From: an uncultured Opitutia bacterium
Lineage (GTDB): Bacteria; Verrucomicrobiota; Verrucomicrobiia; Opitutales; Coraliomargaritaceae
Direction of reading: 5' to 3'
DNA: 8,186 bases
Assembly (NCBI GenBank): GCA_937899295.1
Contig: CALBPO010000311.1
Span: 1 to 8,186 of the forward strand
Every line of letters begins with the position of its first letter. Position 1 is the first letter of the stretch. Below, piece by piece: positions 1-7,885 of the stretch. The notes beneath the pieces were generated by a model. That model was not told the origin of the DNA and searched no databases. It saw nothing but the letters and a program-made list of their open reading frames with translations. Made by a program: the position numbers and the translations under genes.

Positions 1-77
1 CTGAGTTTGAAATCTCTTCCATTTTTCTAAGGAATTCTACTCTTTGACTGATCTTAGGAGTTTTCCATGGGATACTT

Positions 78-611
78 TTGCGACCCTCTAATTTATTTTC
101 CATACGCTTTTTGAACAATTCTCTAGATTTAGGAGAAGACGCCAAGGGCAATGGATTCCTAGATAGCGGCGAAGACCTCAATGGTAATGGAGTATGGGAT
201 CGTGACGAAGACCTCAATGGCAATAACTTCTTTGATCGAACCGCACAAATTTACACCTTTGTGGAGTCAGTCATACAGACTCAAAGAGGTCGTCGAATTG
301 ATGTAACTCAGGATGCGACTGTGACTATTAGTGGGCGCCGTTCCTTTGATTCTCTGCCAGAGCAATCGATTACAGCCACCTTGACTCTCACCAATCGCGC
401 TCCGCTTGCATTGCTCAACCCAGATGTGCCTTCTACCCCCATAGTACTTACAGGATGGACTAACGCGGATCCTTATATCCAAAATCGCTATTTCCTGAAG
501 ACGCAGGAATTGTTACTAGGCGAACCGTGGACCTCCGCGGAAGTCGGTATCTTTATCATCACTGGAAGTTTTAGCACTTTACGCTTTGACGGGCTGGAGT
601 GGCACTATTAG
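78..611 (+). CDS. Uncharacterised protein with Asp/Asn/Gly calcium-loop-like repeats; 5' end damaged or incomplete
   Basis: I do not recognise this protein. The first usable start is a TTG at 78, giving 177 residues; the frame is open only back to codon 48, just after an in-frame TGA at 45-47. Beyond that TGA the same frame is open again to the window edge, so the gene may begin outside the window and be interrupted. Residues 19-54 are three 12-residue repeats with the D-x-N-G-N-G-x-x-D pattern, like calcium-binding loops of dockerin or thrombospondin type 3 repeats. Residues 55-177 look like a beta-rich globular domain ending in W-H-Y. There is no signal peptide or prepilin leader. Its position directly before GspL/M/C-like genes is where GspJ or GspK pseudopilins normally lie, so a C-terminal part of a pseudopilin-like or secreted protein is possible. 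The product call is weak; that the frame is or was coding is likelier. Confidence 0.5.
   Translation: MRPSNLFSIRFLNNSLDLGEDAKGNGFLDSGEDLNGNGVWDRDEDLNGNNFFDRTAQIYTFVESVIQTQRGRRIDVTQDATVTISGRRSFDSLPEQSITATLTLTNRAPLALLNPDVPSTPIVLTGWTNADPYIQNRYFLKTQELLLGEPWTSAEVGIFIITGSFSTLRFDGLEWHY
132..239 (+). repeat. Three tandem 36-base units encoding 12-residue calcium-loop-like repeats
   Basis: The units are 132-167, 168-203 and 204-239. Each encodes G/D-E-D, then an A/L-K/N-G-N-G/N core, two hydrophobic or aromatic residues and D-S/R. A 14-base stretch (gaagacctcaatgg) is identical at 171-184 and 207-220, which points to fairly recent duplication of the second and third units. The spacing of acidic and Asn/Gly residues resembles EF-hand-like loops. 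Calcium binding is inferred, not shown. Confidence 0.75.
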
Positions 612-628
612 ACATACTATTTATTAGT

Positions 629-1984
629 ATGGCACACACGATACTCATATGGGACCACCAAACGGTTCGGGTCTGGCGCACTTCGCGCTCTGGCGCAAGT
701 TTGATCCAAGAAGGCGAAGCACAGGATCTCACTGCTCTGCTGGCACTTCTGGATCGCGCGGAAGAGACTTTTCATTTCGGTCGTCTACTGGTGTATCTTG
801 ACATCCCTGCGCTCGACCACCATCTCGAGCGCGTGCCGAAAATGGCGCCGAAACTACAGCAGCAACTCCTCGTGCAGCGCAAGATTAAGCTCTATGGTGA
901 CGAGAAGCGTAGCCTGGCATCGATCGAAATGGGCCTGCAGGGTGAAGCCACCCATCAATTTTATCTCATCAGTAGCCTACCGCGTGAAATCACCTCCGCC
1001 ATTAGTGGATGGGCATTGCGCAACGCTGTGTTGCTTGATGGCGTGTACAGCTTGCCTTATGCACTCACTTGTCTCGACGATACTTTGGTCGCTAGCGGTG
1101 CACAGGGAGTGGTCCATTACCGCGGATTAGGCGATGCTGGCTACTTAATCGCTCGTGATCCCGCCGGCATAATGCTCTTTTTCAGTCGTTTAACGGCACA
1201 GGATTTGGGCACCGAACAGATGAACAGTAGCGCACGCCGCTTGGGACTATTTGTCGAACAAGAATTCGGAGTAAACCCCCAGTTCCAGGGGCACGATGCA
1301 ACTGAGAGTTCCGACGACGCGGCCACCGTATCCCTACTGAGCAAGCTCAAGCTAGGCGCATCTCTAGATTTAGTCCCATCTAACCTGAGAACCCGACAGC
1401 GTATCGTACAATATAAGCACCGAGCCTTTGCCTGTCTCTGCATCACTCTAATCTTAGGAGTTTATCTAACAATACCGCAGATTAATAAGAAACAGGAGCT
1501 CGAATTAGACCTTAGTGAGCTTAATGTCACGATTCAGGAACAGACTCTACAGATTAATCAAGTTCGCCGTAGTCTGCTCGAAAATCGTCAGTATGAGAAT
1601 GTTATCGAGTTCAGCCGTGGCCGCGAAACGCTCGATGATGATGCGCCCGTGCCCGCCCCACTGTTTATTATGCTGCATGCGTTTTCCAATGCCTTGCCTA
1701 AATCTGTAGAGCTGGATACTTACAGTGGCTCGATTGAAACCGTTGAAGGGGTCACCAAGATTGAAATGGTGGGCCGACCACTCACCGCAGATCTTGATCT
1801 GCCAGCAGAAATCAAAGCGATGTTCGGGCGTCTTGAAAAACAAGGATGGCAATTGAGCGAACCAACAGTCGCTTTTGAACAAGACAATAGCCGTTCGCGT
1901 TTCGGTGATGCGCGCGGGCGTCTCCGCAAATTCACGATTAGCTTCACAGTAAAAGCATCCACGCAAGCAGGAGACATCAGCTGA
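629..1984 (+). CDS. GspL/PilM-PilN-like inner-membrane assembly platform protein
   Basis: This is a likely cytoplasmic-to-periplasmic scaffold of a type II secretion or type IV pilus machine. The frame is open from a GTG at 599, but I prefer the ATG at 629 (451 residues), because the product then starts directly with a beta strand (HTILIWDHQTVRVW), as actin-like PilM/GspL cytoplasmic domains do. The GTG start would add ten hydrophobic residues and overlap the upstream frame by 13 bases. Neither start has a clear ribosome site. Residues 1-245 resemble a degenerate actin-like fold with no obvious ATP phosphate loops. A linker with L-V-P-S-N-L-R (about 248-254) recalls the sequence before the PilN membrane span. 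One membrane segment lies at about 266-285, a coiled coil at 287-330, and a periplasmic ferredoxin-like PilN/GspL-type domain at about 340-440. PilM and PilN functions therefore appear fused, as in GspL. The next gene starts two bases after the stop. Confidence 0.72.
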   Translation: MAHTILIWDHQTVRVWRTSRSGASLIQEGEAQDLTALLALLDRAEETFHFGRLLVYLDIPALDHHLERVPKMAPKLQQQLLVQRKIKLYGDEKRSLASIEMGLQGEATHQFYLISSLPREITSAISGWALRNAVLLDGVYSLPYALTCLDDTLVASGAQGVVHYRGLGDAGYLIARDPAGIMLFFSRLTAQDLGTEQMNSSARRLGLFVEQEFGVNPQFQGHDATESSDDAATVSLLSKLKLGASLDLVPSNLRTRQRIVQYKHRAFACLCITLILGVYLTIPQINKKQELELDLSELNVTIQEQTLQINQVRRSLLENRQYENVIEFSRGRETLDDDAPVPAPLFIMLHAFSNALPKSVELDTYSGSIETVEGVTKIEMVGRPLTADLDLPAEIKAMFGRLEKQGWQLSEPTVAFEQDNSRSRFGDARGRLRKFTISFTVKASTQAGDIS

Positions 1985-1986
1985 CC

Positions 1987-2634
1987 ATGCGCAAACGCCT
2001 GTGCCATTTCTATAATATCTTAGCATCCTATCCAGTGATTGTGCTACTGCTAGCTGGTTTAGTTGCCCTCATATATCTTGCGCGCCAGTATTACCCTCTT
2101 GAGTTGCAGCGACAAGCAAAGCACTCGCAGAGAATGGAACTCAAACAAGAGCTCCAAGCCTTACAGCAAGAGCTGACAGGCATTGAACAAAGCGATTTAC
2201 GCATGCGTTATATGCTCTTTAACGAAGAATTCCTCAAAAAAGCCGACGCACATCCTGAAGCATTAAAAAGCCAGTTTTCACAAGCCTTCAAGGTTAATGG
2301 CTGGGTCTTGCAAGAAGCAGAAGTGGCCGAACTCGAAATTTCTACAGAGCAGGGTAAGGCTTCAGATTCAAATCTAGCACGAATTCAGGGAATCATGCTT
2401 GATTTGAGTGCTAGCGCTAGGAATTTGCCACAAGCCGATGGGGAACCTTTTTTGCCCCTATATTCGCTAACTCAATGCATGAATTACCTATGGAGCCGGC
2501 CGCCGCTCAAAGAGTATCAACAAATTGAACTCGTTCGGACCCATGACAGCTACTTATTGAAGGCCCGGATATTTTTGCCTCTCAAGGATAGCGATCTAGG
2601 CGACTCCAATGAACTCAGCTTGAATCCTCTGTAA
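1987..2634 (+). CDS. GspM/PilO-like single-span assembly platform protein
   Basis: This 215-residue protein has a short basic cytoplasmic tail, one membrane span at about residues 15-32, a heptad-like Gln/Glu/Leu-rich coiled coil at about 38-70, and a mixed alpha/beta periplasmic part. That is the architecture of PilO and GspM, which pair with PilN or GspL in the inner membrane. Recognition rests on architecture and gene order; sequence motifs in these families are very weak. The ATG lies two bases after the upstream stop, with an AGGAG at 1969-1973, about 13 bases before the start. The stop TAA shares its last A with the ATG of the following gene (TAATG), so translational coupling is likely. 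The C-terminal 15 residues are acidic and polar and probably disordered. Confidence 0.62.
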   Translation: MRKRLCHFYNILASYPVIVLLLAGLVALIYLARQYYPLELQRQAKHSQRMELKQELQALQQELTGIEQSDLRMRYMLFNEEFLKKADAHPEALKSQFSQAFKVNGWVLQEAEVAELEISTEQGKASDSNLARIQGIMLDLSASARNLPQADGEPFLPLYSLTQCMNYLWSRPPLKEYQQIELVRTHDSYLLKARIFLPLKDSDLGDSNELSLNPL

Positions 2635-3572
2635 TGCGTAAGTATCTAAACAATCCCCGCATTGTTATACCGCTCGCACTCTTTGTAGTGCTGTGGGTCT
2701 GTCACAGTTATGGCTTGCTTGACCAGCTACTGCCCGATTTTTCAGATCAGCCTCAATCTCTTGCCGCGACTCAAGTAGCTGTCGAAAAAGAGGTGCTTGC
2801 ATTAACTCCGAGTGGTCGAGTCATGCAGGGCTTAGTCCGTGACCAGTGGTTACTGCGCAGTTGGAGCAAGTCCAGCGCGATTAAAAATGAACCATTTGTT
2901 GCGAACTTTAGCTTTGCAAAGAGCGAATTGCTAGAAGAGACCTCTGCACCTGAAGCGGTCGAGGAAGTGGTTGAGGAAGTGGTAGTCATAGATCCCGTTA
3001 CTCTTGATCAATATATTGTTGAACACCTAGGCCTGGATGAGATGGGCTTTTTTGTGCGGTTCGGCTCTATCAATAAACGTCAAGGTGATTTACTGATGAC
3101 TAAGAGTGGCGTGGAACTTGTGCTTGGCTCGATTGCCTTGGCTGAAGAACGGCGAACCGAGGCAGAGCATGACGCAATCATCGTAATTGTACTCAGTCGA
3201 ATGCAGCTACTGGCCGTAATTAAAAATGCGTCAAAAGACGTAATTTCTGCAGCGGACGATTTCGTACTAGCAGATCTCACAACGGCGGAAGATATCGCTT
3301 TATCAACTGAGCCATCGCTTGCTGAGCTTACTAAGAGCCAGGGCACGTTCAGAGAAGGTGATACCGTCAATCCGGAGTTGATTAATCGCTCCGAAGAAAG
3401 CCAAAATAGCGCATCTGCTGTTATTTCGGGTGGCCTAATGGAGCACCAGATTTATCGACTGGGCGATTTTGTTCAAAAAAACCCAGCTTTAGGCTTAGCT
3501 GAAGTTCATGACGACTATGTGCAACTAGTCGATCGCTATGGAAAATTCTATCGGCTGAATTTAAAAGACTAG
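2634..3572 (+). CDS. GspC/PilP-like periplasmic connector protein
   Basis: This 312-residue protein has an N-terminal membrane anchor at about residues 10-23, a Gln- and acid-rich linker, and a C-terminal module at about 268-310 with the pattern G-x-x-x-Y-x-L-G-D-x-V ... G-L-A-E-V-x-x-D-Y-V-x-L-x-D-x-x-G-K-x-Y-x-L. That pattern matches the small beta domain of PilP and the homology region of GspC, which contact the outer-membrane secretin. A hydrophobic beta-rich stretch at about 155-197 may be a further domain I cannot name. A Glu/Val linker (106-118) is encoded by a 12-base tandem repeat. The protein is longer than typical PilP (about 170-180 residues), mainly through the middle region. Its ATG overlaps the preceding stop by one base, and a terminator follows, so it is the last gene of the operon. 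Confidence 0.62.
   Translation: MRKYLNNPRIVIPLALFVVLWVCHSYGLLDQLLPDFSDQPQSLAATQVAVEKEVLALTPSGRVMQGLVRDQWLLRSWSKSSAIKNEPFVANFSFAKSELLEETSAPEAVEEVVEEVVVIDPVTLDQYIVEHLGLDEMGFFVRFGSINKRQGDLLMTKSGVELVLGSIALAEERRTEAEHDAIIVIVLSRMQLLAVIKNASKDVISAADDFVLADLTTAEDIALSTEPSLAELTKSQGTFREGDTVNPELINRSEESQNSASAVISGGLMEHQIYRLGDFVQKNPALGLAEVHDDYVQLVDRYGKFYRLNLKD
2961..2984 (+). repeat. 12-base tandem duplication encoding E-E-V-V twice
   Basis: GAGGAAGTGGTT (2961-2972) is followed directly by GAGGAAGTGGTA (2973-2984), differing only in the last base. It encodes part of the acidic linker between the membrane anchor and the periplasmic region of the GspC/PilP-like protein. Such linkers tolerate length changes, so this is probably slippage with little functional effect. 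Confidence 0.7.
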
Positions 3573-3646
3573 ACGCCTCTTCAAATAGGCTTTGAGGCAG
3601 GATTACCTGCAATTTCCGGGGAACTGATCGCTTGACAGGGGCAAGG

Positions 3647-3677
3647 GAATTAGGCTTTTTGCCAATTCTTGTTTTTT
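3647..3677 (+). terminator. Rho-independent terminator of the pilus/secretion cluster
   Basis: Left arm GAATTaGGC (3647-3655, one bulged A) pairs with GCCAATTC (3661-3668) around a five-T loop. It is followed by the T-rich tract TTGTTTTTT (3669-3677). It lies about 75 bases after the stop of the last cluster gene and before the tRNA, so it probably separates their transcription. Confidence 0.7.
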
Positions 3678-3709
3678 GGCTTCTCCATTCAAAAGACACT
3701 CAACTTTAC

Positions 3710-3784
<75 letters not shown>

Positions 3785-3791
3785 TTTATAG

Positions 3792-3825
3792 AGGTGCCTT
3801 CGATCAAATCGGAGGCACCTTTTTT
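3792..3825 (+). terminator. Rho-independent terminator of the tRNA gene
   Basis: AGGTGCCTTCGAT (3792-3804) pairs with ATCGGAGGCACCT (3808-3820), a 13-base stem with one T-G pair and a three-base loop CAA. A run of T (3820-3825) follows immediately. It lies eight bases after the tRNA CCA end. Confidence 0.9.
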
Positions 3826-3831
3826 GTGCAC

Positions 3832-3864
3832 AAAAAATCCCGAAGTGTGAGCTACGGGATTTTT
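3832..3864 (-). terminator. Rho-independent terminator of the glycyl-tRNA synthetase gene
   Basis: AAAAATCCCG (3833-3842) pairs with CGGGATTTTT (3855-3864) around a 12-base loop, a perfect ten-base stem. Read on the minus strand, the hairpin ends in six T (3832-3837) and lies 21 bases beyond the stop codon of the minus-strand gene. The symmetric A and T tracts could also let it work on the plus strand as a backup to the tRNA terminator. Confidence 0.8.
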
Positions 3865-3885
3865 GAAAATGGAATTTAATTCGGT

Positions 3886-5412
3886 TTACCCGTCGATTTG
3901 CTCTTCGAGGAATTTAATCAGCTCGTCTTCGCTTACGCGGCGTTGTTCGCAAGTATCGCGGTCGCGGAGAGTGTAGGTGCCATCTTTCTCAATCGTGTCG
4001 AAGTCGATGGTGATACCGAAGGGTGTACCGATTTCGTCTTGGCGACGGTAGCGGCGACCGATTGCGCCAGAGGAGTCATAGAAGACGTTCCAGCGGCGTT
4101 GCAGTTTCTTATAAAGCTTTGTGGCGACCTCGACTAGTTCGGGCTTGTTTTTAAGCAGTGGAAAGATGGCTGCTTTGACTGGTGCGATCTTTGGGCTGAA
4201 TTTGAGCAGAACGCGCTTTTCGACTTTTCCCTTGTCGTTGGGGACTTCGTCTTCGGTATAAGCAGCGCTGAGCACGGCGAGTAGCGTGCGGTCGACGCCG
4301 AGTGAGGGCTCAATAACGTGGGGCACGTATTTCTCTTTGGCTGTTTCGTCAAAGATGGTCATCGACTTACCCGAGTGCTCTTGATGTTGCTTAAGATCGT
4401 AATCGGATCGGCAGGCGATGCCCCAGAGCTCTTGTTCACCGTGCGGGAATTGAAACATCAGGTCGGTTGTGGCCTGGGAGTAGAAGGCCAGCTTGTCCTC
4501 CGGGTGGATGTCTTCGGTGATACCTGCACGAGGCAGACCTATAGAAACAAGCCAGTCGGTGCAGGTGTCGATCCACTCGCGGTGCAGGGCCTTCCAGTCG
4601 GCGCTGGGTGCGATAAAGTACTCAATCTCCATTTGCTCGAACTCACGTGAGCGGAAAATGAAGTTGCGTGGTGTGATCTCGTTGCGGAAAGCTTTACCGA
4701 TTTGTGCGATCCCGAAGGGGATTTTGACGCGGCCAGTATCGACGATGTTTTTATAATTCGCAAAGATACCCTGCGCAGTTTCAGGGCGCAGGTAAGCGCT
4801 TGCGGAGTCGTCGGCAAGAGGTCCGACTTTGGTCTCAAACATTAGTTTGAACTCGCGTGGCTCGGTCAGCGAGCCGGGTTTGCCGGTAGCGGGTGAGGGG
4901 ATTAGTTCGTATTGCTCGGGCTTGGCTTCAGTATATTCTTTCAGCACGATCGGGTCGAGATCGCCTTGCTTAGCCATTTTGCGCTTCATTTCAGCGGCAG
5001 CTTTTTCGGCCACTTCTTGCTGGTCGATACACTCGACAACGGAGACGTAGCCAATGGTTTCGCCATCCACACTGACGGGAGCGAAGAAAAGTTGATCGGC
5101 ACGATAGCGGAGTTTGGACTCTTTGCAATCGACCATGGGGTCGGAGAAACCATCCACGTGGCCAGACGCCTCCCAGATCTTTGGGTGCATGATAATGGTG
5201 GAATCTAGGCCCTCCATGTCGTCGCGGCACTGGACGAAGTCACGCCACCAAGCTTGTTTAATATTGTTTCGCAGTTCGACTCCGAGGGGACCGTAGTCAT
5301 AGAAGCCGTTATAACCGCCGTAGATTTCGGAGGATTGAAAAATGAAGCCGCGACGTTTGCACAGGCCGACGATGTCTTCCATTAAAGTATCACTGGATGC
5401 TGGAGCTGTCAT
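3886..5412 (-). CDS. glyQS: Glycine--tRNA ligase, single-chain alpha2 type
   Basis: This cytoplasmic enzyme charges tRNA-Gly with glycine using ATP. At 508 residues it is full length for the homodimeric bacterial/archaeal/eukaryotic-type GlyRS, not the two-gene alpha2beta2 form. Visible class II features are motif 1 around [12 protein letters not shown] (41-52), the glycine-site R-P-E-T-A-Q-G-I-F (209-217), motif 2 with F-R-N-E-I-T-P-R (242-249) continuing to [10 protein letters not shown] (253-262), and motif 3 G-V-D-R-T-L-L-A (372-379). The anticodon-binding domain follows at about 400-508. The ATG at 5412 is supported by the conserved start of the core at residue 11 onwards; I see no strong ribosome site. 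Its neighbours run tail to tail with the tRNA and head to head with the acyltransferase gene. No T-box leader is visible upstream. Confidence 0.97.
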   Translation of the reverse strand: MTAPASSDTLMEDIVGLCKRRGFIFQSSEIYGGYNGFYDYGPLGVELRNNIKQAWWRDFVQCRDDMEGLDSTIIMHPKIWEASGHVDGFSDPMVDCKESKLRYRADQLFFAPVSVDGETIGYVSVVECIDQQEVAEKAAAEMKRKMAKQGDLDPIVLKEYTEAKPEQYELIPSPATGKPGSLTEPREFKLMFETKVGPLADDSASAYLRPETAQGIFANYKNIVDTGRVKIPFGIAQIGKAFRNEITPRNFIFRSREFEQMEIEYFIAPSADWKALHREWIDTCTDWLVSIGLPRAGITEDIHPEDKLAFYSQATTDLMFQFPHGEQELWGIACRSDYDLKQHQEHSGKSMTIFDETAKEKYVPHVIEPSLGVDRTLLAVLSAAYTEDEVPNDKGKVEKRVLLKFSPKIAPVKAAIFPLLKNKPELVEVATKLYKKLQRRWNVFYDSSGAIGRRYRRQDEIGTPFGITIDFDTIEKDGTYTLRDRDTCEQRRVSEDELIKFLEEQIDG

Positions 5413-5615
5413 AAAGCGTAGAAAGATGAAGTTTGCTGGTATGGGGTCAATGTTTGATTAGTTTGAGCGACTTCTTTAGTAGGTGATCTGGCGCAGGAAA
5501 TAGTATTCGCAACTTGAGCTTAGCTGATGCAGTCATGGTGGGTTCACTAATGCCGCCCTCCGTCAGCCAAAGGTCATTGCCATCTCGTTTGAAGCTTGTA
5601 AGGTAAAAGTTTCAT

Positions 5616-6278
5616 ATGTCTGAGAATATGCAAATTCCTGAGCAACTCAAATGGCACCAACGAGCCTTACTCGCGGGGCTTGCCTTTTTTATGCGGCTTT
5701 GGGGGCGCACGCTTAGGTACCATTGGGAGGCTGATGTGCAGAGCATGATCGATGGTGAGACGCCGCCTGCGGTTGTCATCTTTTGGCACAATCGCATTTG
5801 TGCGGGCACTATTTTCTACCTGCGCTATTTTCGGCAGCGCCGTTTAGCGACTTTGATTAGCGCAAGCAAAGATGGTGCCTGGCTTGCTGGCTTTGTAGAA
5901 AAGTTGGGTGTTCGCCCAGTGCGAGGCTCTCGCTACAATCGAGGGGCTCAAGCCGTAAGGGATATGATCACTGCGAACAGCGAAGGTTTCGATATCGGCG
6001 TGAGCCCTGACGGCTCGCGTGGACCGCTTTACGATATGAAGCCAGGCGCCCTGAAGGTTGCTCTTAAAACTGGTGCGCCGATCATCTTACTCTCACTTAA
6101 TCACGCGAGCGCTTGGCGCCTCAAGACCTGGGATCGTTTTTATGTACCTCACCCAGTTTCTAGAATAGAAGTGCGTATGGATGTGGTCGCCCTCGATGAA
6201 TTCTCAGGGCTAGAGGTAGAGGATGCGGTCGCTACTCTCAAAGCCCGTATGGATGCAATCACAGTCGATTTATTTTGA
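5616..6278 (+). CDS. DUF374-type lysophospholipid acyltransferase-like protein
   Basis: This 220-residue protein belongs by motif to the DUF374 branch of the LPLAT/PlsC-like acyltransferases, which transfer acyl chains to lipid or lipid A-like acceptors at the inner membrane. Seen in the sequence are a hydrophobic N-terminal stretch (about 17-30), F-W-H58-N-R, S-A-S-K-D86-G, V-R-G-S (102-105), the S-P-D-G-S-R-G-P block (130-137), K-P-G-A-L-K (142-147), and S-A-W ... T-W-D-R (165-174). The classic H-x4-D is not intact, since the fifth residue after H58 is Ala; the D86 block is where DUF374 proteins carry their conserved acid. The substrate cannot be told. The ATG at 5616 has a weak AAGG (5600-5603) upstream; a second in-frame ATG at 5628 would remove four residues. 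The gene diverges from the GlyRS gene across 203 bases in which I find no convincing promoter. Confidence 0.88.
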   Translation: MSENMQIPEQLKWHQRALLAGLAFFMRLWGRTLRYHWEADVQSMIDGETPPAVVIFWHNRICAGTIFYLRYFRQRRLATLISASKDGAWLAGFVEKLGVRPVRGSRYNRGAQAVRDMITANSEGFDIGVSPDGSRGPLYDMKPGALKVALKTGAPIILLSLNHASAWRLKTWDRFYVPHPVSRIEVRMDVVALDEFSGLEVEDAVATLKARMDAITVDLF

Positions 6279-6344
6279 TGGATTTAGCACGCAACCTGTT
6301 TATCTACTGTGTCCTCCTCTTAATAGACCAACTTTCAGAAACGT

Positions 6345-7829
6345 ATGAGCACTGCACCGATTACTCCAAAAGTTCTAATTATCGACGACGATAACGATTT
6401 ACGCTATTCATTGAAACGTGTTCTATCTGGTCGCCAATATGAGGTGATCGAAGCCGATAGTGGGGAGGACGGTATTGTTAAGGCCGAGAAACACAACCCG
6501 CATGTGATCCTTCTGGATAACCGCATGGGTGGCATGAGCGGGATGGAAGCTTTGCAGCATTTGCGCGGGATCAATCCGAACGCAATGATCATATTGATGA
6601 CGGCCTATGGTACGACGCAGACCACGATCGAGGCGATGAAGTTTGGCGCTTTTGATTACATAATGAAGCCCTTCGACCTGAAAAGGATTCTTACCCTAAC
6701 CGAGTCGGCCATCACTGCCTCCAAGGACCTAGATAAAGCAGGTAGAGAAGAAGCGGCACCCAGCGTTTCGAAGGAAGATATCGACGGCGGAATTATTGGT
6801 AGCTCATCCGCAATGCAGGAAGTTTTTAAGATGATCGGTCAAGTCGCGGCTAGCGATGTCACTGTCATGATCACTGGAGAGAGTGGCACGGGTAAGGAAT
6901 TGATTGCACGTGCTATTTTCCAGAATAGCCTTCGCGCGCAGAAGCCCTATATCGCAGTCAACTGCGCGGCAATTCCTGAGAACCTCATTGAGAGTGAACT
7001 CTTCGGTCACGAGAAAGGCTCCTTCACGGGCGCGACTAATCAACGTATCGGTAAGTTTGAACTTTGTGACGGTGGCACCATCTTTCTTGATGAGATCGGC
7101 GATATGGCGCTGACTACTCAGACCAAGATCCTTCGCGCGCTACAAGAGGGCGAGATACAGCGCGTTGGCAGTAGCGATACGATCAAAGTCAACGTACGCA
7201 TGCTAGCCGCTACAAACAAACCGCTCGAAGAAATGGTCAAAGAAAAGACTTTTCGCGAAGACCTCTACTATCGCCTTAACGTCGTCCGTGTTCAGCTCCC
7301 ACCCCTGCGCGAGCGTAAAGTGGATGTCCCCCAACTCATCGACTTCGTACTCAAGCGTCTCGCACGCGACAGCAAGACCGACACAAAAACCATCTCGCCC
7401 GAAGCACTTGCATTACTCAATCAATACCGCTGGCCTGGCAACGTGCGAGAGCTCGAGAATCTCATTTATCGCAGCGCTGTACTCGCGCAGGGCGAAATGA
7501 TTCTAATCAAAGACCTACCACAAGAAGTCGTGCAAGCGATCGAAGGAGGCCCAGCTAGCAATACCACAGACAATTCGGTGACAGCTGAAATCGCAAGTGA
7601 ATCTCTTATAGATGAGGATTTAATCGGTAACGCTCTCTCGGATCCATACGACGCGGTTTATAGAGACCTTCGTGAGACGCATGAGAAGAATATTCTAGAG
7701 CATGCCGAGCGCGCACTCATTGCCCGGGCGCTCAACGAGTCTGGTGGTAAACAAGTCAAAGCTGCAGAGATAATTGGGATGACTAGCGCTACTCTGCGTA
7801 AGCGTATTGACCAATACGATTTGGGTTAG
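6345..7829 (+). CDS. NtrC-family sigma-54-dependent response regulator
   Basis: This 494-residue cytoplasmic transcription activator has three domains. The receiver (about 8-122) has the acidic pocket D14-D15, phospho-acceptor D58, T86 and K108-P. The AAA+ domain (about 150-390) has Walker A G-E-S-G-T-G-K184-E, the sigma-54 contact loop as G-S-F-T-G-A (225-230), Walker B with D249-E250, arginine-finger region F-R-E-D-L-Y-Y-R (303-310) and W-P-G-N-V-R-E-L (363-370). A long acidic, Ser/Thr-rich linker (about 400-445) leads to a C-terminal Fis-type helix-turn-helix (about 452-492; [21 protein letters not shown]). All catalytic residues are present, so it should be active on phosphorylation. No sensor kinase is next to it here. 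It starts 66 bases after the acyltransferase stop and might be cotranscribed. The intergenic region just downstream carries a sigma-54-type promoter, a plausible target. Confidence 0.95.
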   Translation: MSTAPITPKVLIIDDDNDLRYSLKRVLSGRQYEVIEADSGEDGIVKAEKHNPHVILLDNRMGGMSGMEALQHLRGINPNAMIILMTAYGTTQTTIEAMKFGAFDYIMKPFDLKRILTLTESAITASKDLDKAGREEAAPSVSKEDIDGGIIGSSSAMQEVFKMIGQVAASDVTVMITGESGTGKELIARAIFQNSLRAQKPYIAVNCAAIPENLIESELFGHEKGSFTGATNQRIGKFELCDGGTIFLDEIGDMALTTQTKILRALQEGEIQRVGSSDTIKVNVRMLAATNKPLEEMVKEKTFREDLYYRLNVVRVQLPPLRERKVDVPQLIDFVLKRLARDSKTDTKTISPEALALLNQYRWPGNVRELENLIYRSAVLAQGEMILIKDLPQEVVQAIEGGPASNTTDNSVTAEIASESLIDEDLIGNALSDPYDAVYRDLRETHEKNILEHAERALIARALNESGGKQVKAAEIIGMTSATLRKRIDQYDLG

Positions 7830-7858
7830 ACGTAGAGTCACGACTTCTCGCGCTCTTA

Positions 7859-7877
7859 TGAAATTATGAACATTTCA
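7859..7877 (+). promoter_or_regulatory. Inverted repeat, candidate enhancer site for the sigma-54 activator
   Basis: TGAAAT (7859-7864) and ATTTCA (7872-7877) form a perfect six-base dyad with a seven-base spacer. Its centre at 7868 lies about 88 bases before the predicted start of transcription from the downstream sigma-54-type promoter, inside the usual range for activator sites of NtrC-type proteins. It is not followed by a T tract and is too AT-rich for a good terminator. The role is inferred from position and symmetry only. Confidence 0.4.
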
Positions 7878-7885
7878 CCTATCGG

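Noticed and set aside
67..114. ATG at 67 preceded by a good AGGAG (56-60) at ideal spacing.
   Set aside because: It opens only 15 codons before TGA at 112 and is not in frame with the repeat-bearing frame. It could be a chance match in a damaged region.
51..1463. Exact 13-base direct repeat ATCTTAGGAGTTT at 51-63 and 1451-1463, exactly 1400 bases apart.
   Set aside because: In a window of this size about one such pair every two windows is expected by chance. The second copy is inside a membrane-span coding region and the flanks differ.
1547..2026. 159-codon open frame on the minus strand.
   Set aside because: It lies wholly opposite the GspL/PilN-like gene and the start of its neighbour, whose domain order is convincing; its composition is not protein-like.
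3597..3610. Small hairpin GCAGG-ATTA-CCTGC.
   Set aside because: It has a five-base stem and no following T tract; a better terminator lies 37 bases downstream.
3632..3637. Perfect TTGACA -35 hexamer upstream of the tRNA.
   Set aside because: No -10-like hexamer lies 15-19 bases downstream, and the cluster terminator (3647-3677) would fall between it and the tRNA.
5413..5615. Search for promoters or a T-box leader in the divergent spacer between glyQS and the acyltransferase gene.
   Set aside because: Only poor hexamer pairs were found (for example TTGCCA at 5577 with a 14-base spacing). No T-box-like antiterminator or specifier structure was seen.
6279..6295. GG ... GC pattern upstream of the regulator gene resembling a sigma-54 promoter.
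   Set aside because: The GG-to-GC distance is 11, not 12, and the flanking bases do not match TGGC or TTGC.
6278..6394. 38-codon frame whose ATG overlaps the acyltransferase stop (TGATG), with a hydrophobic stretch.
   Set aside because: It runs 50 bases into the well-supported receiver domain gene in another frame and has no ribosome site. The overlap arrangement alone is not enough.
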